Notes: a model not told the origin generated them from the letters alone. Counted from the first letter of the stretch, positions 1 through 5,857 are shown. The stretch is DNA of 5,966 nucleotides from Chloroflexota bacterium (GCA_021812265.1 JAKAOI010000161.1:1-5966); one strand, 5' to 3'. Translations and numbers: made by a program.

Positions 1-324
1 GGCGCGCAGCAAATTGCGCTTTTCTTCCGAGGCTTTATCGGTCATAACAAAAATGCAGCGATAGTTTTTAATGGCAGCTGCCATGGCAAGGCCGGCGCCG
101 GTGTTGCCGCTGGTGGGTTCCACAATTACGCCGCCGGGTTTCAGCCGCCCGTCTCGTTCGCACGATTCAATCAGTCGCAGGCCAATACGATCTTTGACAC
201 TGCCCGCCGGGTTAAATTGTTCCATTTTTGCCAGAAGCAGGCCAGGCATTTCTTGCCCGACGCGAGAAAGTCGAACTAAAGGTGTTTCACCCAAAGTTCC
301 TAAAATAGAGTCGAAATATTTCAT
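1..324 (-). CDS. PLP-dependent cysteine synthase / cystathionine beta-synthase family protein, N-terminal part
   Basis: The reverse strand from 324 to the left edge is open for 108 codons with no stop, so the C-terminus lies outside the window. It starts [20 protein letters not shown], the usual start of fold-type II PLP enzymes that make cysteine or cystathionine by beta-replacement on O-acetylserine or serine. NPAGSVKDR (residues 39-46) carries the expected PLP lysine, K44. PTSGNTG (70-76) is the substrate-binding loop. The later stretch [19 protein letters not shown] is closer to cystathionine beta-synthase-type members than to E. coli CysK, so I give no symbol. The start at 324 was chosen because AAGGCGG (complement of 334-340) lies 9 nt upstream and because it fits the family N-terminus; an in-frame ATG at 363 would add 13 residues with no family match. 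The gene is divergent from the nuo-like operon. The family is secure; the exact substrate is not. Confidence 0.93.
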   Translation of the reverse strand, partial: MKYFDSILGTLGETPLVRLSRVGQEMPGLLLAKMEQFNPAGSVKDRIGLRLIESCERDGRLKPGGVIVEPTSGNTGAGLAMAAAIKNYRCIFVMTDKASEEKRNLLRA

Positions 325-432
325 AGATTTGATCCGCCTTACATCAAGAACGTCTTTGTTCATCTGCGTCTGCGTCAAACTGTCTTTTCGGCAAGAGATT
401 TCAGAAAAGGCAATGCGGCGACGAACACGCAA

Positions 433-441
433 AATATATCA
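433..441 (-). promoter_or_regulatory. Possible extended -10 promoter for the cysteine synthase-family gene
   Basis: Read on the minus strand this is TGATATATT, a TGn extended -10 followed by TATATT. A weak -35-like TGGACG lies 15 nt upstream, a poor spacing. Transcription from here would start near 426 and give a leader of about 100 nt. No T-box, S-box or other recognisable riboswitch is seen in that leader. The call rests on a short motif in AT-rich DNA. Confidence 0.3.
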
Positions 442-500
442 CTCTAGCAGAACCGTCCAGCCGCTAAACTGCTTGCGTTACAGGTTCAGCCGATAGAAAA

Positions 501-528
501 GCATATATTATATATTCTATATTCTATG
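501..528. repeat. AT-rich tract with tandem TATATTC repeats between the divergent promoters
   Basis: The stretch runs GCATATATTATATATTCTAT and then ATTCTATG. TATATTC occurs twice in tandem (511-517 and 518-524), and the tract is bounded by GCATA and TATGC, which are inverted. It is far more AT-rich than the flanking genes. It sits centrally in the 341-nt divergent intergenic region, where a flexible or protein-bound site would be expected. No known operator consensus is recognised. Confidence 0.4.
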
Positions 529-601
529 CGCTCCGGTATTTTATTGTACCACATGCAAACCGGCCGGCAGTTCCATACAGCATGCCGCTTGATTGAAATC
601 G

Positions 602-610
602 TGGTATAAT
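602..610 (+). promoter_or_regulatory. Extended -10 promoter of the nuoB operon
   Basis: TGGTATAAT is a perfect TATAAT (605-610) preceded by the TGn extension at 602-604. No good -35 lies 16-18 nt upstream (582-587 is ATGCCG), which is usual for extended -10 promoters. The expected start of transcription is near 617, giving a leader of about 49 nt before the nuoB ATG at 666. The -10 is flanked by a perfect inverted repeat, GAAAT (595-599) and ATTTC (609-613), which could be an operator or chance. Confidence 0.65.
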
Positions 611-623
611 TTCTAACAGAATA

Positions 624-665
624 CCCATATTCCATACTTAAAAATATTGGGAGATATATATATCT
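624..665 (+). promoter_or_regulatory. nuoB leader: hairpin overlapping the ribosome binding site and a 14-bp palindrome
   Basis: The Shine-Dalgarno candidate is GGGAG (649-653), 12 nt from the ATG, longer than usual. CCCATATT (624-631) can pair with AATATTGGG (643-651) with one bulged T, which would cover the GGG of the Shine-Dalgarno. Between it and the ATG lies the perfect palindrome AGATATATATATCT (652-665). Folded as a small hairpin, this would shorten the effective spacing to the start codon. The pairings are seen in the sequence; a regulatory role is inferred. Confidence 0.4.
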
Positions 666-1214
666 ATGAGCGCGCAAAAAAAAGGCCCGTTCGAATATCC
701 GCAAACACCGAAAGATTATATCGCAGGGAATCAGGAAGCGAATGTAGTGATGACGAGCCTTGCAGATATGATTACTTGGGCGCAAAACTATGCCCGAAGC
801 CGATCTATTTGGCCGTTGGGCTATGGCCTTGCCTGCTGCGCCATTGAAATGATGGCTGCCGCGCAGGCGCATTACGATCTAAGCCGCTGGGGATCCGAAG
901 TTTTTCGCTCCAGCCCGCGGCAAGCCGATTTAATGATTGTCGCCGGCACGGTTTCCGTAAAAATGGCGCCGCGACTAAAACGGCTTTTTGAACAAATGCC
1001 GGAACCGAAATGGGTGCTTTCCATGGGGCAATGCGCCAATTCGGGCGGCGAATTTTACGATAGCTATTACACTGTTCAGGGAGTAGACACTATTGTGCCG
1101 GTAGATGTTTATGTGCCCGGGTGTCCGCCCCGGCCCGAAGCGCTGGTAGAAGGCATTTTAAAGCTGCGCGAGAAAATTGAAAAACAGGGCCTGAAAATTA
1201 AAGGAGAAGCATAA
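666..1214 (+). CDS. nuoB: NADH-quinone oxidoreductase subunit B (NuoB, cluster N2 subunit)
   Basis: This 182-residue protein is a full-length, canonical NuoB/PSST subunit of complex I, which holds the terminal [4Fe-4S] cluster N2 next to the quinone site. [17 protein letters not shown] contains the tandem cysteines C57 and C58. GQCANSGG gives C123 and VPGCPPRP gives C153, completing the four N2 ligands. [14 protein letters not shown] and [11 protein letters not shown] are also typical. No membrane segment is present, as expected for a peripheral-arm protein. It is the first gene of the operon, with its start at 666 set by GGGAG upstream and by the leader promoter. What is odd is the context: NuoB normally sits between nuoA and nuoC/nuoD and forms the quinone site together with NuoD, yet here it is followed directly by input-module genes and no nuoCD is seen. 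Family assignment is very secure; quinone as the acceptor is not. Confidence 0.96.
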   Translation: MSAQKKGPFEYPQTPKDYIAGNQEANVVMTSLADMITWAQNYARSRSIWPLGYGLACCAIEMMAAAQAHYDLSRWGSEVFRSSPRQADLMIVAGTVSVKMAPRLKRLFEQMPEPKWVLSMGQCANSGGEFYDSYYTVQGVDTIVPVDVYVPGCPPRPEALVEGILKLREKIEKQGLKIKGEA

Positions 1215-1218
1215 ATTT

Positions 1219-1902
1219 ATGAAAGGCGTTTTTCAAGGCATGGGGTTAACCCTCAGCCATTTGGGTAGGCATAAGGTCACCCGACTATATCCCTATGAAA
1301 AACGGGAGCTTCCCGAACGCAGCCGCGGCTTAATTCAGCTGATTCAGGAAGACGGGCAAGACACTCCTTTTAACCTGAAATGTGAAGCGTGCCTGCTTTG
1401 CGAAAAGGTTTGCCCGCCGCGCGCCATAACTATAGATTATCAACCGACGCACCGTGTGCGCAAACGGCCTTATTTTTCCGAAAAAGCGCGCGCCGGTTTT
1501 TATACTCCCCGCTACGCCGAATACGCAGTACATTATGCAAATCGCGTTATGGCGCCGGTTGCGCAGGCTCCCACAAAAATCCATTTGGAAGAGCCATCCG
1601 AGTTGGATAAGGTTGACGCTATTATTGCGCAATCTTCGTTAGAGCCATATAACCTTACTGCGCTGGTAAGCCAAGTGATGGCTGCGTATGGCTCGCTGCC
1701 GCTGAAAGTTGCGCGCCGTATGGTTGAAACGTTGGGGGTAGACCTCAGCGATCTGTATGGTGTGGCGACTGCGCTGCCAAATTATGCTCCCGCCAAATCC
1801 GTTTCCGGCGTATTGCGCGATGATCAGCCGGCGCGCGGCCCTTCCGCTGCGACCCGCGGCAAATTTGGCAATATTAACCATAGGAGAGCGCCCAATGCCT
1901 GA
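1219..1902 (+). CDS. Chimeric NuoI (first half)-NuoE (N-terminal domain) iron-sulfur subunit
   Basis: This 227-residue protein has two recognisable parts. Residues 1-115 resemble NuoI: VTRLYPYEKRELPERSRG is the NuoI lead-in, followed by one cluster motif, CEACLLCEKVCP (C55, C58, C61, C65). The second NuoI motif is missing; these four are the only cysteines. Residues 129-192 resemble the helical N-terminal domain of NuoE (24-kDa subunit), with AYGSLP, LGVDLSDLYGVATALPNYAP matching the family's HGYLP and LGVP...VYGVATFY. The NuoE thioredoxin-like domain that binds cluster N1a is absent. The last 35 residues are basic and unrecognised. AAGGAG (1201-1206) inside the end of nuoB serves the ATG, 4 nt after the nuoB stop. 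The gene overlaps the next start by 8 nt, implying translational coupling. The probable role is to carry electrons toward NuoB and dock NuoF. The fold assignment of both halves is confident; the function is inferred. Confidence 0.88.
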   Translation: MKGVFQGMGLTLSHLGRHKVTRLYPYEKRELPERSRGLIQLIQEDGQDTPFNLKCEACLLCEKVCPPRAITIDYQPTHRVRKRPYFSEKARAGFYTPRYAEYAVHYANRVMAPVAQAPTKIHLEEPSELDKVDAIIAQSSLEPYNLTALVSQVMAAYGSLPLKVARRMVETLGVDLSDLYGVATALPNYAPAKSVSGVLRDDQPARGPSAATRGKFGNINHRRAPNA

Positions 1903-3172
1903 AGGAACTCAAAACGCCGCCATTTTGTCTCGAAATATTCAAGACTATGTGAATAAAGGCGGTTTCAGATCGCTGGCAAACGAAACGGCTCAGGCTGTTC
2001 GTGATAAGGTTCGCGCCGCCAAACTGCGCGGCCGCGGCGGCTCCGGCAAATATACCGCCGATAAATGGGATACAGCAATTCTTTCAGCCGAGAGACGCGA
2101 CGGCCCAACGTATTTGGTCTGCAACGCCTACGACGCGGACCCCTTGGCTATGGCCGCGGCTAACCTGATGATTCGCGAGCCTTTTGCTGTGCTGGAAGGC
2201 ATTGCCCTTACCGCGCGCGCAGTCGGCGCCAAAGAAGTATATTTTTATTTCAAAGCCACAAATCGCAGTGGCTATGACGCAATATTAAAAGCATTCAATG
2301 AGTCGCAATCTTCTGGGTATCTGAATGATATCAGCGTTCATTTTGTCGGAGCCGACGCCGGCTTTATGGGCGGCGAAGAATCTGTAATGCTGGAGATTCT
2401 GCGCGGCCGCCGAGCTATGGCGGCGCAGCGTCCGCCATACCCTGCCCAGATAGGTTTGTATGAATACCCGACTGTTATTGATAATATCGAAACATTATAT
2501 ACGGTAACTCGCATTATCAACCCTGCGGCTACAAGTGATGATAAAAAATCCAGCGGAAGCGCTGCGCCATATACTTATAAATTGCTGACTTTGTATGGGC
2601 TGGATGGCAAACCGGTGATTGTTGAAGCAGCGTTTGGCTCCCCCATTTCTCAAATCTTTGAAAAAAGCAACATTGCGCTGAACCAAAATACTGTTCGCGC
2701 TATTGTTGTCGGCGGCCCCGAAGGTGGCGCGCTGGGTCCGGCGGCATGGAACACTCCTTATGACTATGAATCGCTTGCGGCGGTAAACTGCATTGTCGGT
2801 TCGGGTGTGATAGAAGTGATTCCTGCGCAAACGTGTATGGTTGAATGGGCGCGGAAACGCATGGAATATTTGGCTAAAGAATCCTGCGGCAAATGCGTTC
2901 CCTGCCGGGTAGGCGTAAAGCGCGCCGCAACTGTGCTGGCCACGATGACAAGCAATGTTGCAAGTGATGAAGATATGGCGACATTAACTGATTTGTTAAC
3001 GTATATTCCCAGAGGCTCTCTCTGCGGCTTCGGATGGAACGCTTCCCGCGCAGCGCAAACCGCGCAGGCTGCTTTTCCCGATGATTTTTCTCAGCATATG
3101 AAAGGCGAATGCCCGTTTCATACATGCGCGCCGCAACGTTCACACCGGTATGCGACAAAGGGCGTTTTATAA
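1895..3172 (+). CDS. nuoF: NuoF-like FMN- and [4Fe-4S]-binding nucleotide-oxidising subunit
   Basis: This 425-residue protein matches the NuoF/51-kDa family, which oxidises NADH at FMN and passes electrons to cluster N3. LRGRGGSG (44-51) is the FMN-binding glycine loop. GADAGFMGGEESVMLEILRG (152-171) matches the nucleotide-binding GEE motif, followed by RPPYPAQIGLYEYPTVIDNIET. An SLBB-like region (about 240-280) is next, then ESCGKCVPCR (C331, C334, C337) and SLC (C377), all four N3 ligands. The tail CPFHTC resembles that of hydrogenase-type NuoF proteins. The ATG at 1895 has AGGAG (1882-1886) 8 nt upstream and fits the family start; the upstream extension to 1757 lies inside the previous gene. 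It ends with tandem TAA codons (3170-3175). The usual CNADEGEPGxFKDR loop is changed to CNAYDADPLAMAAANL, so cofactor geometry or nucleotide preference may differ from standard NuoF. Confidence 0.93.
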   Translation: MPEGTQNAAILSRNIQDYVNKGGFRSLANETAQAVRDKVRAAKLRGRGGSGKYTADKWDTAILSAERRDGPTYLVCNAYDADPLAMAAANLMIREPFAVLEGIALTARAVGAKEVYFYFKATNRSGYDAILKAFNESQSSGYLNDISVHFVGADAGFMGGEESVMLEILRGRRAMAAQRPPYPAQIGLYEYPTVIDNIETLYTVTRIINPAATSDDKKSSGSAAPYTYKLLTLYGLDGKPVIVEAAFGSPISQIFEKSNIALNQNTVRAIVVGGPEGGALGPAAWNTPYDYESLAAVNCIVGSGVIEVIPAQTCMVEWARKRMEYLAKESCGKCVPCRVGVKRAATVLATMTSNVASDEDMATLTDLLTYIPRGSLCGFGWNASRAAQTAQAAFPDDFSQHMKGECPFHTCAPQRSHRYATKGVL

Positions 3173-3253
3173 TAACGCTGCGTATATCATTAGGTATACC
3201 GGCGCCTTTTTTATTAGCGCGCCGGCGCGCTACCATTTTGCAGGAGCTGATAC
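3173..3253 (+). promoter_or_regulatory. Palindromic intergenic element between the nuoF-like gene and the GltD-fusion gene
   Basis: This 81-nt gap is the only real break in an otherwise tightly coupled operon. It contains the perfect 18-bp palindrome TAGCGCGCCGGCGCGCTA (3215-3232), the smaller palindromes GGTATACC (3193-3200) and GGCGCC (3201-3206), and a T run (3207-3212). CCGGCGC (3199-3205) can instead pair with GCGCCGG (3219-3225), so two mutually exclusive folds are possible. An RNA-processing or stabilising hairpin, partial attenuation, or a protein site would each fit. The next gene's Shine-Dalgarno AGGAG (3242-3246) lies outside the palindrome. A TATAAT at 3168-3173 has no matching -35 and I do not call a promoter. 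Confidence 0.55.
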
Positions 3254-5677
3254 ATGGCAATTACAACCGATACGCTGAAGAATACCAATTCAGCTGATAC
3301 TATACATGAACGAGATGAGCATGGGCAGCCATCTTTTTCCTTTACTATCGATGGGCAAACCGTTAAAGCGCATGATGGGCAAACCATTCTCAGCGCGGCT
3401 ATCTCGCATGGGATTATCGATATCCCGAATTTATGCAATGATGAAAAATTAAATCCTACATCGGCGTGCCGCATGTGTTTGGTTCACGTTGATGGCGTTG
3501 ATCAGCCCATTCCATCCTGTAACACACCCGCCGCCCCGGGTATTTCGGTTAAAACAAAATCCGAAGAACTCACCCGCATCCGCCGCACGAACTTGGAAAT
3601 GATCCTTTCCGATCACAACGCATATTGCCAGCCTCCGTGCCAAGTGGGATGCCCCACGCATATTGATATTCCCGGCTATTTGGAGCTTATCGCAAAAGGG
3701 GAAGATCGCGAAGCGACACGTCTAATTAAAGAAGTGCTGCCGTTTCCATATATGCTGGGGAAGGTGTGCCCAGCACCGTGTCAGGAAAAATGCCGGCGCG
3801 CTTTGGTGGATGAAGAAATCGCCATCTGCCGCATGCATGGCTACGCCGCCGAAAGATCTTTGGACGACCCGCCAACTCCGTGGCCGCAAGAAGCCCCTAC
3901 CGGCAAAAAGATTGCTGTTATCGGCGCCGGTCCGGCCGGTCTGGCTGCCGCCTATTATTTGGCGCTGAAGGGTCACGCCGTTAAAGTATTTGATATGATG
4001 GCGCAATCCGGCGGAATGACCCGCTATGGCATTCCCGAATATCGCCTTGAAAAAGACATTCTTGATAAAGAAATTGAAGGCGTTTGGAAACTCGGCGTAG
4101 AAGTGCAATATAACGTGAAACTGGGTAAAGATTTTACGGTAGATGATTTGTTTGCCGCCGGATACCAAGCAGTCTTTCTGGGAATCGGCGCTTGGACTTC
4201 TAATCCCATTACATTTGTAGATGGCTCAGAAGCTTCTCCGGAAGATACCCAAGGATTGATCAACGCGATTTCTTACCTGATGGATAAAACCCGCGGCTTG
4301 CCGGTTCCGGTAGACCCTAATACCGAAGTTGTGGTGCTGGGCGGCGGTTTTACTACATTTGATTGCACGCGCACTTCACTGCGACTGGGCGCCACAACAT
4401 ACACTGCTTATCGCCGCGGCCGCAAAGAAATGTCTGCCACACCGGAAGAAGTTGAAGACGGCGAGGCCGAAGGATCTGAATTGCTGCTTTTATCGGCGCC
4501 GACAAAACTTGTTTCCAGCGATAGTAAACTTTCCGGTTTAGAGCTGATTAAGATGGCGCTCGGCGAGCCAGACGCTTCAGGCCGCCGAAGGCCCGTGCCC
4601 CAAAAGGGAACAGAGTTTGTGGTAAAATGCGATACCATTATTCCCGCGTTCGGTCAATCACCGGATGTTTCGTATTTTCCCGATTATGTGAAGGGCGTAA
4701 AAACTTCAAAATGGAAAACCGTGGTTACCGACCCATGGAACTTTATGACGGATCGCGAAGGCGTTTTCTCTGGCGGAGACTGCCAGATGGGCGCGCAAAC
4801 CGTTATTCAGTGCGTAGCCCAAGGTAAGCTGAGCGCGCGCGCTATCGACGCCTATCTGAAAGGCGAAGATATGAAAGATGTCGCTAAGCGTATAGAGGCT
4901 TCGGAGCGCAAGCCGGATCTGTTCTCGATTGTGCCGTATAAACCCGTTGAGCCGAAAGTTAAAATGCCCATGCTGCCATATGACGACCGCAAGCGGAATT
5001 TTAAATTGATTGAATTGGGCTATACTGCCGACCAGGCAAAACGCGAATCAGCGCGATGCTTGCAATGCGCTTGCCCGGCTGCCGGCCAATGCGATCTGCA
5101 AATGTACAGCATAGAATTTGGGTTGAACAATAATCGCTTTCATGATGGGGAACCGAACGATTTCCATGATTATGAAATTGATATCTCCCATACCTTTATT
5201 TTGCGCGACCCAAATAAATGCATTAACTGCACGCAATGCGTCCGTGTGTGCCATGATGTTATCGGTCCGAACTGCTATGGCATGTTTGGCAAAGGATTCG
5301 ACACTATTGTAAGCACACCGTTTAATGTGTCGCTAAGCGATACCGATTGTGTTTCTTGCGGAGCCTGTGTTCAGGTATGCCCCACCGGATCGTTAATGAT
5401 GGCGGAACGGGAACTGGTGAAATGGGATTTTGCGCTCGATCGGTGCATTTTCTGCGGCGACTGCGTTGAGGTATGCCCGCATGGCGCGCTGGGAGAAACA
5501 CCCAACTTTGAGCTGTCATTCTTTAACAGGGTTGGCCCCGGCATTAGCCTGCATATGGATGACTTAGCGCGTTCCCCGGATTATCTGGTTCCGCAGCGTG
5601 TGCCGCGCAAAGAGAGCGAGGCCGCGCAAGTTAATCCGCTCATTCGCCCGCTGCCGGCGCGGCGCATACGGGAATAA
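3254..5677 (+). CDS. NuoG-head/GltD-like FAD-NAD(P)H oxidoreductase with three ferredoxin motifs
   Basis: This 807-residue protein has, in order: a [2Fe-2S] domain as in NuoG (about 27-105; C61, C72, C75, C89); a GltD-type double-cluster domain (about 115-205; H121, C125, C129, C133, then C172, C176, C180); an FAD site IGAGPAGLAAAYYL (223-236); a nucleotide site LGGGFTTFD with YRRGRKEMSA (362-395); and a closing FAD motif GVFSGGDC (503-510). Then come RCLQCACPAAGQC (601-613) and three CxxCxxCxxxC motifs at C656-C666, C699-C709 and C731-C741. The third, CIFCGDCVEVCP with FELSFFNR, is NuoI-like. The YRR...R pattern is what GltD and NfnB-type proteins use for NADPH, so NADPH is the likely nucleotide. 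The ATG is served by AGGAG 7 nt upstream. The head-plus-GltD layout is known from formate dehydrogenase-linked proteins, but no molybdopterin domain is present here. The role is inferred as a second flavin entry point and electron relay. Confidence 0.92.
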   Translation: MAITTDTLKNTNSADTIHERDEHGQPSFSFTIDGQTVKAHDGQTILSAAISHGIIDIPNLCNDEKLNPTSACRMCLVHVDGVDQPIPSCNTPAAPGISVKTKSEELTRIRRTNLEMILSDHNAYCQPPCQVGCPTHIDIPGYLELIAKGEDREATRLIKEVLPFPYMLGKVCPAPCQEKCRRALVDEEIAICRMHGYAAERSLDDPPTPWPQEAPTGKKIAVIGAGPAGLAAAYYLALKGHAVKVFDMMAQSGGMTRYGIPEYRLEKDILDKEIEGVWKLGVEVQYNVKLGKDFTVDDLFAAGYQAVFLGIGAWTSNPITFVDGSEASPEDTQGLINAISYLMDKTRGLPVPVDPNTEVVVLGGGFTTFDCTRTSLRLGATTYTAYRRGRKEMSATPEEVEDGEAEGSELLLLSAPTKLVSSDSKLSGLELIKMALGEPDASGRRRPVPQKGTEFVVKCDTIIPAFGQSPDVSYFPDYVKGVKTSKWKTVVTDPWNFMTDREGVFSGGDCQMGAQTVIQCVAQGKLSARAIDAYLKGEDMKDVAKRIEASERKPDLFSIVPYKPVEPKVKMPMLPYDDRKRNFKLIELGYTADQAKRESARCLQCACPAAGQCDLQMYSIEFGLNNNRFHDGEPNDFHDYEIDISHTFILRDPNKCINCTQCVRVCHDVIGPNCYGMFGKGFDTIVSTPFNVSLSDTDCVSCGACVQVCPTGSLMMAERELVKWDFALDRCIFCGDCVEVCPHGALGETPNFELSFFNRVGPGISLHMDDLARSPDYLVPQRVPRKESEAAQVNPLIRPLPARRIRE

Positions 5678-5693
5678 TAAGACTTTGCTGTAT

Positions 5694-5734
5694 CTCCGGC
5701 GCGCCGCAAGGCGCGTTCGGAGCGACGTTTTTTT
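5694..5734 (+). terminator. Probable intrinsic terminator of the operon
   Basis: CTCCGGCGCGCC (5694-5705) pairs with GGCGCGTTCGGAG (5710-5722), with one bulge, around a GCAA tetraloop (5706-5709). A run of seven T (5728-5734) follows. The hairpin begins 16 nt after the stop codon at 5677. The 5-nt gap (CGACG) between stem and T run is longer than ideal, so efficiency is uncertain, but position and stem strength fit the operon's end. Confidence 0.72.
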
Positions 5735-5812
5735 AAATGGTCAAATCTCCCTTGAAAACCGCGCCAGCGCCGCCGGGCTATTTTTGCTGCGTTCAGCGCT
5801 GCGCGCTACTTT

Positions 5813-5836
5813 CAGCCGGAAAGATGTATTCGGCTG
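5813..5836 (+). other. Stem-loop upstream of the LURP-one-like gene
   Basis: CAGCCG (5813-5818) and CGGCTG (5831-5836) are perfectly inverted; one wobble and one A-T pair extend the stem inward, leaving an 8-nt loop. It ends 21 nt before the next ATG. No T run follows, so it is not a terminator for + transcripts. The rest of 5735-5857 shows no convincing gene or promoter. Confidence 0.3.
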
Positions 5837-5857
5837 CATGAATGAAAGCTGGTTGTT

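Noticed and set aside
71..496. 141-codon open frame on the + strand
   Set aside because: It lies antisense to the cysteine synthase-family gene and extends into the divergent control region; its protein is Arg/Ser-rich, matches nothing and has no ribosome binding site.
1757..1894. 46-residue N-terminal extension of the NuoF-like protein
   Set aside because: It lies in the reading space of the NuoI/NuoE chimera, has no NuoF similarity, and the ATG at 1895 has a good Shine-Dalgarno and fits the family start.
1603..1902. A frameshifted or broken NuoE gene rather than a true fusion
   Set aside because: No NuoE thioredoxin-like sequence is found in the other forward frame before the NuoF-like start, and the reading frame is intact with normal coupling signals.
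3168..3173. TATAAT over the tandem stop codons as an internal promoter
   Set aside because: No -35 at 16-18 nt and no TGn extension; it arises from the TTA-TAA-TAA codons.
3254..5677. Formate dehydrogenase alpha subunit
   Set aside because: The [2Fe-2S]-GltD-ferredoxin order is shared with FDH-linked proteins, but the protein ends after the third ferredoxin motif and has no molybdopterin domain; the next gene is LURP-one-like.
5737..5841. Possible 34-residue small protein after the terminator
   Set aside because: No Shine-Dalgarno precedes the ATG (it follows a T run), and the sequence shows no recognisable signal, membrane segment or motif.
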